Assembly: GCF_037975245.1 (NCBI RefSeq)
Contig: NC_092565.1
Coordinates: 23,519,499 to 23,555,498 of the forward strand
Source of the DNA: Apostichopus japonicus
Lineage: Eukaryota > Echinodermata > Holothuroidea > Aspidochirotida > Stichopodidae
Direction of reading: 5' to 3'
Length of the DNA stretch: 36,000 nt
Each line of letters opens with the position of its first letter. The stretch's first letter is position 1. The notes beneath the pieces were generated by a model. That model did not search any database, was not told the origin of the DNA, and saw nothing but the letters and a program-made list of their open reading frames with translations. This document shows, one piece after another, positions 11,071 to 23,529 of this stretch. Made by a program: the position numbers and the translations under genes.

Positions 11071-11630
11071 CTGCATTGAACTATATGCCGACTTGTACCA
11101 GTCTCTTGGTTGACTCTTTCATAATCAAACCAAAATTATATCAATCTATTTATAGATTGCTACTAATTTATCTGATAAGCCTTCTGTCGCTTCCTACTTA
11201 TTATAAACACGTGCATTCTTTACATTCCTTGTTAGGGCGAATGTAATTTTCGGGAATTCCCGTTAGTTTTTTTTTCGCTTCTTTTTTCTTTTCAGGTTTG
11301 GACTTATTAACGGCATTTGTACCACGGACAAAGTTCACGATATATACGCACACACACACGCACAAACACACACGAACACACAAAAAGAACCGTTTACAGC
11401 GTAACACTTCCTTCTTTTTAACTTGTGGTACAGACACCTCACTGTAACAGGATGTCCGTATCCATTACACATTCACCATGCTAGTACAAGGCTATATTCA
11501 TATCAAACCACCGTTCAAGACCGGAACTATCTTTTTGAATGATATTTTCAACTTTTTGGTGTTTATAATCCTCGAAAAGATTGAGTTTAGTGAATCCCAA
11601 TGGTTAGGAAGCAAATAGAAGCTAATATTC
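11071..11630. other. Unannotated DNA with a CA-rich patch
   Basis: No gene is recognised. A CA-rich imperfect microsatellite lies at about 11347-11382, and the remainder is unique AT-rich sequence. Confidence 0.6.
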
Positions 11631-11852
11631 AAGGTGGGGCTTCAGGTTGCAAGTACCCAACGGTACCGAAGGCACCTCGGGGAGAGCGTAGAGCTCCCCA
11701 GCGTAGAGCGTGGGGTCCAATGACCGCCTTACTGCCCTTGGTTGGGTCCAGGGGCAACGCCCCGGCGAGGGACCGGGGGGGGGGGCTGAAGCCTCAGGGA
11801 AGCTCTGGGGTAATCTGGGGTTATCTGGGGGGGGGATGGACATTAGAATGAA
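11631..11852. repeat. GC-rich block with nested hairpins and G11/G9 runs
   Basis: This GC-rich island holds several short perfect hairpins: GGGGAG/CTCCCC with a duplicated AGCGTAGAG around 11690-11715, and GGGGC-AAC-GCCCC around 11750-11763 nested inside GGTCC/GGACC. It ends with G11 (11775-11785) and G9 (11827-11835). ORFs on both strands are low-complexity and show no domain. Hairpins of the GGGGC-nnn-GCCCC type next to GGACCC are, from general experience, frequent in decayed repeats of invertebrate genomes; a transposon origin is inference only. Confidence 0.35.
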
Positions 11853-11930
11853 GCATTTATCCATCTTCAAATGGCACTGGATGATCACTTAACAGACCAC
11901 CGTCAGCATTCACCATTGTTTTTTTAATAA

Positions 11931-11962
11931 TAGCTCGGACTAACTCGGACTAACTCGGACTA
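11931..11962. repeat. 10-bp direct repeat x3
   Basis: Three tandem copies of the unit TAACTCGGAC, the first with one substitution, followed by TAGCGGTCGGTCG. Too short for any further interpretation. Confidence 0.85.
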
Positions 11963-14280
11963 GCGGTCGGTCGATTTGATGATGCAGTGGGATTGCGGAT
12001 GGGGAGGATAAATGATGGTAGGGGTTGCACGGGGCTTTGGAACAATAATTCCACTCAAGCTGTCCAACAGGAAGTAATAATAAGACCAATATCTACAATG
12101 AGTACATTTTTTACATACATGTTAGTATAGTGTTTTACTTTATTTCACATTGCAAAAGTTATCCATCATATTAAAATTCCATCCTGATTTCTCTCGTCTT
12201 CCTGCCTTCCTGTTCTTTATTTATTTTGATCCACCCCCCTCCCCACCCCTCCCATAGCTACGCCCATGTACCATACTACTATGCTATATACCATACCATG
12301 CTATGTCATTAGCAAATTCAACCAGAAAGTATTATCGAAAACTTATAGAAGTTATAACTCCGTACTAATAAGATCGCCTCGACTCGATCATTAAGATATA
12401 AACGGTCATTAAGTTGAAGAGACATAGAGATAGGTCGAGAATGAGAGAGAAGGTGAGAGGGAAAAATACACTACCCTATAGTTACCCATTTTTAAATTGG
12501 TAATAGTCAAGAAAGAAGAATTATCCTTTTATCTTAATGAGGGGACGGCGTGCCATAGGGTATAGAACCCTATCTCATATGGAAATGAGGCTTTGACCAG
12601 CGCAGTTTAGTTGCTATGTATTTTGATAAATGGCGATCGTGTTTAACTTCCCTTTTTTGTATCGTGTTTGTAATGTGTTTACAGACCAAGAGAATAAATT
12701 ATAAGTCCATTCTCCAGGTATATTGCTTACTTTTTATTCCTCTTCTGTTAGGCATGTTGGCCCCTGTTTGGATATTTGGGCTTAATTGCGTTAAATACTC
12801 TCTTTTTTTCTGAATTCTCCGAAACCTTTTGATCTTAAACGCGTAAGAAATATTGTACCCGTATTAGCGATTTTTTTTAATTGCCTACGGCTTCACGTAT
12901 AATGATGTCTACTTTGCTGGAGTTATATTATATGACTGACCATAACCCGCAATGAGTATCAAACGGAGAATTATCCAAAGATATCGACAAATTTCGTAGC
13001 AACTGGTAAAATGGTTTCATTTATAAGAATAATGAAATACCAACAATGAAAACATCTGGCAGTGCTGTCGTCTGCGCGAGCCATCACACACGTCAAATGG
13101 ACAAAAACAGATATTGTTAACTATTATGTCATAACATATATGTTTTTATTACATGCCTCGAGGAATAATCGGCTAATCTCTGAAAGCTAATTCAACTTAC
13201 ATCCATATACCATAGATTCGCCTTGATACTCAAAACAATCTCTCATTTGCATATGAGAATCAGATAGGATTTTGTTTGGGCGTTAATTTTTAAGGATTTC
13301 AAGTTATTGCAACATTTAGGCGAGAAAACATGAACCTTATAACGATCTCACAGCAGTCGTGTGGAAACATATTGCACAATTACAATCGCGCATTGTCACG
13401 ATCGCACCGAGTTGCTAATATTGTGATGGTTGGAGGCTTTAATAGCAGTGCAGATTTATATCATAGTTCGGATTCACTTTTGGGGTAAAGCCAATTCAAG
13501 GCAAGCTATGCGCTATTGCTCTATGGATGGTAAATTCATATAATATCCAGCAGTGCATCATCCATTACACTGTACTGGGGTACTTCAACCATGGTACAGC
13601 GGCATGATTAATAGGGGGTGGAATGGGGAGGGGGTGGGGTAGCCGAGGGAGATGGAATTTTCGTCGATATAAATCGTTACTGTTATAAATCACACACACG
13701 CTATAGATAACGATAAACTAAAATCCCCTCAAGAACGGTCTTCTACAGTGCCAGTCTTGATACGCCAATGCTATGGAATGCCAAATAATTCTGAAAGCGG
13801 GATTACTTTAATTTAGATGAATGTCCTCCGTCTCTGATGTGGTTATTTAAAGTATATAGCATCGGTTACTTACAAATGACTCTTTATGAAAAGCGAGTGT
13901 CCTGGCTCCAATTGGTACTGATTCTGACATCAGCTTGACAGGTTCGGTACCTGTCATAAGGTACGGTTAATGATTCGCCGTCCAGATTAGTATACGTCAC
14001 AGAGAGACCGACCGATCATCAAAAGTCGCATTCTAACATCTCATGGGCCTGCATGAAAAGCGGTCTTATGACAAATAGACCAAACGAGAAAAACAAACCC
14101 CCAAAATGATACAAAAGGGAGAAAGCTTTGTAAAGTGATTAAAAGAAATCCAGAGATCCATTTATTGACTAAAACTGCGTTTTTGTAGTGCTTACCAAGC
14201 GTAACGAAAGTATACTTTCAGGTTTTTACGCCATGCCGCGTAATCCACCTTGGCTATTAGCTGTTAAGTATACTGAGAGA
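11963..14280. other. Unannotated AT-rich DNA
   Basis: About 2.3 kb without a recognisable gene or element. Visible items are a C-rich patch at 12231-12254, a purine-rich GAGA patch at 12418-12465, a 7-bp hairpin ATAGGGT/ACCCTAT near 12556-12574 and a G-rich patch at 13614-13640. Confidence 0.6.
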
Positions 14281-14300
14281 GAAAGAGTAATTACTCTTTC
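14281..14300. repeat. Perfect 20-bp palindrome
   Basis: GAAAGAGTAA is followed immediately by its exact reverse complement, with no spacer. Purines lead into the centre and pyrimidines lead out of it. It may be a dimer-binding site, the centre of a decayed inverted repeat or chance; outward extension fails at the next base. Confidence 0.9.
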
Positions 14301-14492
14301 GGCTTGACACAAAGGACTTTGACGGGGGAGTGACGGCCATCAGGTTGTATGAATTAAAGAGTAGACTATAATACTACCGCAAGAAAATACAGCGGGATAG
14401 ATTCACCTTGGGTGACCCAGCGTAACAAGTTGACTTTACTGAGCGCTGTAACACTTTACATGTAGGCTGAGGTGAAGGGGGTGGATCTATTT

Positions 14493-14515
14493 GGGGGGGG
14501 GGATGGGGTTTGGTG
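14493..14515. repeat. G-rich tract with G10
   Basis: Ten G residues (14493-14502) are followed by ATGGGG and TTTGG. It has the same polarity as the other poly-G runs after 9.7 kb. Confidence 0.85.
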
Positions 14516-14660
14516 GAGAGGAATATGCAAATTCCCAAGTTAAGACGATAAGTACATAAAAGACGGCGTTTTGAGCAAGTATTCATTCGTGTACGGAGTA
14601 CCGTGGATCTTAACGAGCACTTACGAAACATGTTTTTGGAAGTGCAAACAATATTTTGGG

Positions 14661-14717
14661 GCTTGATCGGGATCCGAACCAGTCATCTCAGGATGACAAT
14701 GCTCAACGAAACGAGCA
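14661..14717 (-). mobile_element. Class-II tRNA-like 3' fragment
   Basis: Read on the minus strand, the segment begins with a perfect 5-bp stem TGCTC/GAGCA (14713-14717 with 14700-14704) closing an 8-base loop, like an anticodon arm. It continues with a perfect 6-bp stem GTCATC/GATGAC around a CTGA loop (14682-14697), matching the long variable arm of tRNA-Leu/Ser. A B-box-like GGTTCGGATCC follows (14670-14680), one mismatch from the consensus. The T stem does not close, and no A-box or 5' acceptor strand was found further right. It is best read as the tRNA part of a truncated SINE or a tRNA pseudogene. Confidence 0.4.
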
Positions 14718-16700
14718 CATGTGTTTCTTTATTATAGTACCTTACTAACATACATGTGGGGGGGGCTATGGCAACTCCTATTCGTTCGTGTTACTCAGTA
14801 ATTAACATATGAGTCGATTACAGTGAAAATGTATGGATTTCTCTCTCTTTCTCTTTAAGCCATGAACGATATGTTTAAGATAAATTAAGCCTATGCCAAG
14901 TGGAATATACTTTCACAGTGTAGCACATATGCGTTTCGAGAATTAAGATTGAAATATACATAACGGCTGCGGAATCTTTTCAACATGGGCCTACCGACAA
15001 AACAGATGACATCCGATATAGTTTTCATTCCACATGCTTTATAAACTGATCTTCAGGCCACGTTCATTACATTGATCGATATTTTAAATGAGAAAATGTA
15101 TGCTGTTTTACTACCAGTGGAATTCATTATACTTACATTAATGGGACAGTATAGGGTTGTGTAATTGCGGTCCGGTAACTAGCAACTCCTTGTGACGTCA
15201 CTGTTCCTTTGGGTCTGTAGTTATCATAAGAAAGATTACACCGATATATAAAAGAAGATATGTGCTTCAACCTATTTATACAATTTAAAAATATATTCCT
15301 CCCTAAGTATAATTCATATGGACCCATTTACAACTGCAGGACCGATGCACAAACAAGTCGAGACATGCATGTCCTCTGAAGTGTTATAACGTCATTGCAC
15401 AATAGGCTATTGGAGTATAGACCGGATTTGAACTCAACTGATAGCGACAGGCTCTCCATATGAGAGTATATATTGGTGACTCACTCAACTAATATGTTCA
15501 CACATCCCTTTGTGTTCTGCTCAATTTAAGATGATTATACGGTTGGAACCCACAAGGAATATCACAGACTTGGTATAGACCCTCCTTTAACGCCTTAATC
15601 AATGCGTTGGCGTCAGCTCAATAAGAGGACTTATAGTCTGTAAGGGCAAACAGCAAACACTCAAAAGTGTATAGCTATCTTGTCTATCTCCGTACGAGCT
15701 TCCGATTCTATTGTTCTTTGACATTCCTGATAAAATATTTTATATTGAAGATGAAAGAAAGACGGCATGCCTATACACACAGGTGTTTGTAACGTACGAC
15801 AATTGACTTTTAAACAGTCCCCCTGGCACGCGACTTTAACAAACCCTATAAACTGTTGAACAAACATCGTGAACAAGACGGCACCAGGTCTTCCAGCAAC
15901 TCGGGGAGCGGTAACACCTATTGGGTTATTAGTCTAACACCTCTTGCTGTTTATAGGACGTCGTCATGCATGGTGGCGTAACTAACAGCGACGTCAGATC
16001 TAACATGACAGCCACCAAAGAGACATCAAAATTAAATTCATACGAAGGTTACGTCTGACCCATCACAGGTAAGAGACAAGGGCGCAACTACGTATACATC
16101 TGGGGAGGGGTCCCCTATAGGACAGACACAATCTTACAAGATAATCCTAGTATACAGTACATACATTATGTGCGATAAAACCTAAGCAGTGGGGAGGTGG
16201 GGTGGGGGGTTAGATCAAAATTGGTTCAAAAGTTGCAAAATACAGCATCTTGGCAGGATTCATTTTACCAAGGGGGAGGGGCTTCCTCTCCTCGATGACA
16301 TAGGCCTACTATCTCTTCCCCCACCCCAGTGAAATGGGCTTGCGCTCCTGGTAAGGAAAGCTACCATATACGATACATCTACTTGTCTTTAGTTTAAGCT
16401 GTTTTTGTGGGATTAATTTTGTTCTGTGATGTGTTTCTCCGTGTAAAATATTACTGACTTCGTTTTCATAGCAAATCACCAATAACAGTCATTGTGACTT
16501 CAGTCACGTACCCTAAACGTGAGGAATTGCGAAAACTTGATTTATCGCATTTATTATGCGCACTCTAAGTCATCTTCAATCACATTCTCGTGAAAAGCAA
16601 GTGAATACAACTTGGGAACTACCTTATTACGATTCTATGGACATCACGGTGGGGGTGGAGGGGGGAGGTGGTTGATATCTTTCTGATTGACGACTTACAA
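14718..16700. other. Unannotated DNA
   Basis: About 2 kb with no recognisable gene. It holds a G8 run at 14758-14765, a TC-rich patch near 14840, one exact TGACGTCA at 15193-15200 and a G-rich patch at 16191-16212. ORFs of up to 71 codons show no domain. Confidence 0.6.
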
Positions 16701-16790
16701 AAGGGGGGCGGAATGATACTTCCGCCCCTCCATATTTTTCACTGGGGGGCTGGCGCCCCCCCAGCCCCCCGGTTCCTACGCCCTTGATTG
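16701..16790. repeat. GC-rich double-hairpin element end
   Basis: Two adjacent perfect hairpins: GGGGCGGAA/TTCCGCCCC (16705-16713 with 16720-16728, 6-base loop) and GGGGGGCTGG/CCAGCCCCCC (16744-16753 with 16761-16770, 7-base loop). They are followed on the plus strand by GGTTCCTACGCCCTTG. On the minus strand this reads CAAGGGCGTAGGAACC followed by a G-rich stem, a layout I associate with the ends of dispersed repeats in invertebrate genomes. No terminal inverted repeat partner or target duplication was identified. Confidence 0.4.
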
Positions 16791-17590
16791 ACTTTATATA
16801 TAGATGAATCAACTCATGAACTTTAGAAAGCTATGCTTGGCAGTTTTTGCAACGACTATGTAATTATTCATGCAAATATAGCATACCGTATTATAGATAC
16901 TGGATAGAAAAATGGGAGACCAAAATGTCGGTCAAGTTTTGACCGCAAAAATGTTTTTGTGTCAGGTTGTCGGTATATTGAACAGGTTTATTGCACAATA
17001 TAAACAGTGTGGAAAAAAAAGACGCAAAACTATGAAAAATATTGACTAAAAAGATCAAATAAAATCAAAACCCCCAAAATCGGAGGAGTTTCGATAGAAA
17101 GGAGATTAAAGGTGAGTAACCGACCGAAGACCACCCGGTGAGCTTCCGACGTGCTTTCTTTCTATAGAGCCAAATTGATGAGCCATTGACGTCACTTCCG
17201 GACTTAATGCATGGGGGCCGTAAACCTAAACGTACTGTATATGCTCGAACGAACGTATGATGTCGGTATGCAGTAGCACCGGTTAGCAGAGAATACCGGT
17301 ACCGGATGTTACTGCAATATTACATTTACGATTTTCGTAAACAAATTGCGGAAAAAACAAAGATAAATTACGAAAGTTCGCATTCAGTGGTTGCGTGCAT
17401 GAAGGCTTGTGTGTGTGTGTGTGTCATATTTAAGAATGACAATTCTGTTGTTTGAGGGGAGGTTCTCGTAGTTTTGAATATCCTGTTAATGACAAAATGT
17501 TGACCTTTATAAAGTTATAAAGTGCAAACGAATTGAACGTTGCAAATTAAAGTTCGTATCATTTTTGGTGCCACACCTGTAACAAACCTG
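16791..17590. other. Unannotated DNA preceding the minisatellite
   Basis: No gene is recognised. It contains TGACGTCA joined to CTTCCGG at 17187-17201, a combination of a CRE palindrome and an ETS-like core, and a TG microsatellite of about nine units at 17407-17424. Confidence 0.6.
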
Positions 17591-18572
17591 TAACAAACCA
17601 AACTATACATGCCACCCTGCATAACCCTGGCCCCCACACCTGTTACAAACCAAACTCTATATGCCACCCTGCAAAACCCTGGCCCCCACTTCTGAAACAG
17701 ACCAAATTATATATGCCACCCTGCATAATCCTGGCGGGCCCACACCTGTAACAGACCAAACTATATATGCCACCCTGCATAACCCTGGCCCCACACCTCT
17801 GAGAAACCAAACTACATATGCCACCCTGTGTAACCCTGGCCCCCACACCTCTAACAAACCAAATTATGTATGCCATCCTGCATAACTCTGACCCTACACC
17901 TGTGACAAACCAAATTATATATGCCACCCTGCATAATCCTGGCGGGCCCACACCTGTAAGAAACCAAACTATATATGCCACCCTGCATAACCCTGTCCCA
18001 ACACCTCTAAGAAACCAAACTATATATTCCACCATGCATAACCCTGGCCCCCACACCTCTAGCAAACCAAATTATATATGCCATCCTGCATAACTCTGAC
18101 CCTACCCCTGTGACAAACCAAATTATATATGCCACCCTGCATAATCCTGGCGGGCCCACACCTGTAAGAGACCAAGTTATATATGCCACCCTGCATAACC
18201 CTGGCCCCAACACCTCTAAGAAACCAAACTATATATGCCATCTTGCATAACCCTGGCCCCAACACCTCTAAGAAACCAAACTTTATATGCCACCCTGCAT
18301 AACCCTAGCCCCCACACCTGTTACAAACCAAACTATATATGCCACCCTGCATAACCCTTGCCCCCACACCTGTAACAAACCAAATTATATATGCCACCCT
18401 GCATAACCCTGGCCCCCACACCTGTAACAGACTAAACTATATATGCCACCATGCATAACCATTGCCCCCACACCTGTAAGAAACCAAATTATATATGCCA
18501 CCCTTCATAACTCTGGCCCCCACACCTGTAACAGACCAAACTATGTATGCCACCCTGCATAATCTTGGCCAA
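17591..18572. repeat. 52-bp minisatellite, 19 copies, with 208-bp higher-order repeat
   Basis: The unit contains CCAAACTATATATGCCACCC, then CTGCATAACCCTGGCCCCCA and CACCTGTAACAAA. The GCC anchor recurs at 17611, 17663, 17715, 17769, 17820, 17872, 17923, 17977, 18028, 18080, 18131, 18185, 18237, 18289, 18341, 18393, 18445, 18497 and 18549. Spacings are 52, except in the middle, where 54-51-52-51 occurs twice: a four-unit, 208-bp block is repeated from 17715 and 17923, with a third partial block from 18131. Diagnostic variants (GGCGGGCCC, CTCTGACCCTAC) recur at the same place in each block. Neither 52 nor 208 is a multiple of three, so the ORFs of up to 140 codons do not keep the same frame from unit to unit and are by-products. 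Confidence 0.95.
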
Positions 18573-20020
<1,448 letters not shown>

Positions 20021-20040
20021 TTTTTTTGGGGGGGGGGGGG
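20021..20040. repeat. T-run joined to G13
   Basis: A T-run passes directly into thirteen G residues (20028-20040). It has the same T-then-G junction as at 23484-23509 and, on the opposite strand, at 2617-2638. Confidence 0.9.
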
Positions 20041-22540
20041 CTGCATTTGTAAATTTCTCTTGCGTGACAAAATATTCGTGATGTGTGTCTGAAAGTGCTC
20101 TTTTAAAGTTAAAGTTGCCATTGTGACTTCACCTCATTAGTTCAGCCCTCTTCTAACATTAGCCCCTAGTTAATACAAACACAATCTTCTAACTCGTTGA
20201 AAGGTGTCTTCTTCTTCATCGTGTCTAATTCTTACTTTATTTCATTCACTATATATAATTCATACCGGTATTCAACTAACAAGATAAACAAATGCAGTTT
20301 GTTACTTTTCTCCCTTCTTCATCTTCTTTTTTGTGTGTTGAGGGTAGGGGCAAGGGATTGGGGGTGGGGGTTGTTCTTCAATTTATTAAGCCAAATGAAT
20401 ATTACTTCATATATAGAGTTAATTTATCAAACTCAGACACACCAGGATAAGGTTAATGAGCAATTATTTAATTAATGAATTTGATACGTTGCCTGGACGA
20501 TCTCAAATATATAGACTTACTTAACGAGAGCAGACGACATCTGCCGGTGATTATTTACAATAGAAGCGAATCTCGGCTCACATTTTATTATTTGATTGAA
20601 ATTTAAATGTTGTGTATTAATGACCTAACTTTACTAGCCCTATGTGATTTAAGTATCCAATATCCATCGTGTCGAGAAAAAAATATATATATATCAAAAC
20701 CAATCAAATTGAGCTACTTTTAGCAGTTAATGGGAGGAAAGCATTGGCATAGTGGGCAAACGAAACGTTATACTACAAGGTGTCAATGATGAATCAGTCG
20801 ACAAGTCGGTATGCTATATGGACATACCATATACGCTATGATAAGTATTGAACTTTCAAATGTCGATATGGAAGTTTGTTGAAAGAACGGAGGCGTGTCT
20901 GTATATACGTGTCTGTATGTATAGTATGCAAACAGCCTTACGTCAACGGTAATATGGTAGCTTGTTAACGTTTAAGTTATTGTTATTATCATTTTTACCC
21001 GGCCGCGTTTGAAGTGCAGTGCTCTGTGATACATATGACGACCTTTACGTGTAAAAAAATAAAAGGCCTATTCATCAACTTTTGAAATAATATGCAGGCT
21101 ATAGTCTAACAGAAAAGGGCGTACAACTTCCACGCAATCTTGGCGAGACGGGGTGGGGTGGGTTGAGCTACAGTCCCAGGGGCAATATTATGCCCGGGGG
21201 TATATTGATTAGAGAATAACGTATTGTCATTTCCATAACATACCGTAATAAGTAAAATGAAAACTTCCAGAATGCGGTTGCTATGACATCATTGTCCCTG
21301 GGGCCGACCTTTAATCGCAACGTGGTAGTAATTTTGACGTGTGAATGTTTGCTTTTGAGGAGAAACTCTCTCGAAATTCGAACTGATTTATTTACGTTTG
21401 TTCATTGATGTCATACCGATATTTGAGTCGAGGCTTCTCGAGACACATTTACAACGAAGACTGGTTTTAAATGTATATAGTGGAAACATAAACAGTAAGA
21501 ATTAAGAAAGTGATAATTTTGTCTCATTATTTGTCCAACTTGCTCAAATACATTGGATAATTATGACCGGCGTGTACTCCGGGAAGAGGAGGTCGGTAAG
21601 TAAAAGAGAAACATTATTAAACTGCGGCCAACCATCCCCGTCCTCCCTACTTCTACGTAGCCGAAGTTGGTAACATCCTACAAAGTTTGTGGCAGAAATG
21701 CATTGCGTAAAAGAATAGTGTATAATGACTGTAAAGTATAAGCCTATTAACGCCCGTGCGCCAAACTTCGCCCGATCAAATGGAACTTCCGCATCAGGTA
21801 CGGAATGGGTGTTCGCGTGTCAATGGTTTGTACACTAATCACATTGACAGGAACGCGGTTTCATTGACAATAAACATTTATTTACTGAAAATATAAAAAA
21901 TCACTTCTTTATGGTGAAGGCTTGTCCGGTTATTTTCGGATACAGTTTAACCACGTATCGCAAACATCAGTTCAAAAACAGACACTGCCGTGTCTCCTAT
22001 GTATAACTTCCGGTCCGCGTTTAGTCCACAGGCGTGTCTGTAGGCTCCACACGGTCCAATTCTCGTTACACCCTCTTCATCGTAACCGTCGGCTTTCCCA
22101 TTTCTGTGACGTCACTCGATTTCCCGGGGATTCCGCCTACGGAATAAACATGTGGGTCAAGAGCACGGAAGGAGGTCGAGGAGAGTAAACAGTAACCATG
22201 GCAACACTCTAACTGGTAGCGAGCGATAGCCCTTTTCTGGTGAATTCCCTTGCGGTGGTTTTTCACTAGAAACGGGAGTAAAAATAGCGTGAGTAACATA
22301 TAAATAAATCTGAAAAGACTGAAGAGTATTTTAAATTGATTAAAAATGAAGAATAAAAAAGACACTGGGTTTAGGATACATTATACCCGTTGGCGATGGA
22401 ACCTGTGCTTGAGTAACTCATGTGTTGTTGTTGTAAGTTTGTTTTTGTAGTCTCAATATTGATGACATTGTGTTAGTTCTATAAATAACACATGCACCCT
22501 GGTAAAAAATGCACATGTTGTTTGCATGCATTTATACTAC
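20041..22540. other. Unannotated AT-rich DNA
   Basis: About 2.5 kb without a recognisable gene. ORFs of 88-99 codons (20197-20475, 21922-22188, 22066-22365) overlap on opposite strands or have low-complexity composition. It holds short TA tracts (20684-20697) and one exact TGACGTCA at 22107-22114. Confidence 0.6.
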
Positions 22541-22582
22541 GGTACCAGTACAACAACATGAGGGTAAGTTTCCCTCGGGTTT

Positions 22583-22662
22583 GAGTACCAGTATACAACT
22601 GTATGAGTACTAATCCACAAGCACGAGTACAAGTTTATGTACCTATGGTAGAATGCGAGTAC
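22583..22662. repeat. Degenerate GAGTAC array, short
   Basis: GAGTAC occurs at 22583, 22605, 22625 and 22657, separated by variable DNA with TATAC or ATGTACC steps. The 20-22-bp spacing matches the longer array at 31996-32260, and the motif on the opposite strand (GTACTC) begins the units at 28981 and 29045. Confidence 0.5.
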
Positions 22663-22815
22663 GAAAACGGACTCACACCAAGGCCGCATGTCAGTATAGC
22701 TCGCTGTATTTTGTGGCAACTTTTCGCTCCTTCTTTAATTAACCGCGAATAGTTAATTGCTTACAAAAATTCGGATCCTACAAACAGGCCTGACGAAAGA
22801 GACATGTGTTGGTGT

Positions 22816-22835
22816 GGGGGGGGGGCGGGGGGGGG
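22816..22835. repeat. Poly-G runs G10-C-G9
   Basis: Ten G residues (22816-22825) and nine G residues (22827-22835) are separated by a single C. The tract is quadruplex-capable on the plus strand. Confidence 0.9.
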
Positions 22836-23483
22836 CGTGTCAGAGCCAGAGCCCCGGGATTTTTTACCAATTAGAGGGTCCGGGAAATATGGGTTGTATA
22901 ATGATTTATCGTCATTTTTCATAATATACTTAAGTAATGTTGAAGACTTCGAAAAGGGGTCCGTCGCCTTATTTTTCCCCGAGGCCTGACCAAGCTCTCG
23001 ACCCCACCTGACTGATCACAAACCTGATAGAGCATTCCGCATGTATACCTCGTTTTATTCGTACCGTAATTTTCGAAAGTCAAAATGAAACAAATTTTGT
23101 AAAGTGGCCTGCATGGGAACATGATCTTTAATTTATCGGTCAATTATTATAACAACGACAGACTTTAATAAATTCATATCAACTGTTATAGTTTATATAT
23201 AATTGGTAAGTCCCTTTGCTATACAAGAATATAACCATAGTCCATTTGACGTCGAGCAGATAGTTCAGCGTTCCGGACAGACGTCACCTGGTCATTGGGT
23301 GTTAATTTCCTTCTTTCCAGAAACAAATGTAATTAGCTGGTAATTACTAATTAGCCTCATCAGTTAATGACTATAACATGCTTGGTTCTTATCTGTATAA
23401 TGGGTTTCATACGCATTTATATAAAAGCCGACATCTGAAATGTAAATCACAAATTTAAGTTATGAGCTAATTGCGGGAAATTC
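22836..23483. other. Unannotated AT-rich DNA
   Basis: No recognisable gene or element; short overlapping ORFs on both strands show no domain. Confidence 0.6.
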
Positions 23484-23509
23484 TTTTTTTTTGGGGGGGG
23501 GGGGGGGGG
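23484..23509. repeat. T9 joined to G17
   Basis: Nine T residues followed by seventeen G residues (23493-23509), the longest G-run in the window. It sits at the left edge of a long purine-rich region. Confidence 0.95.
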
Positions 23510-23529
23510 ACGTCTGGTCATGATTAGTG

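Noticed and set aside
17643-18265. Overlapping ORFs of 66-140 codons with Gly-Val-Trp-rich repeats
   Set aside because: They arise from the 52-bp minisatellite. The unit is not a multiple of three, so successive units do not encode the same peptide in one frame.
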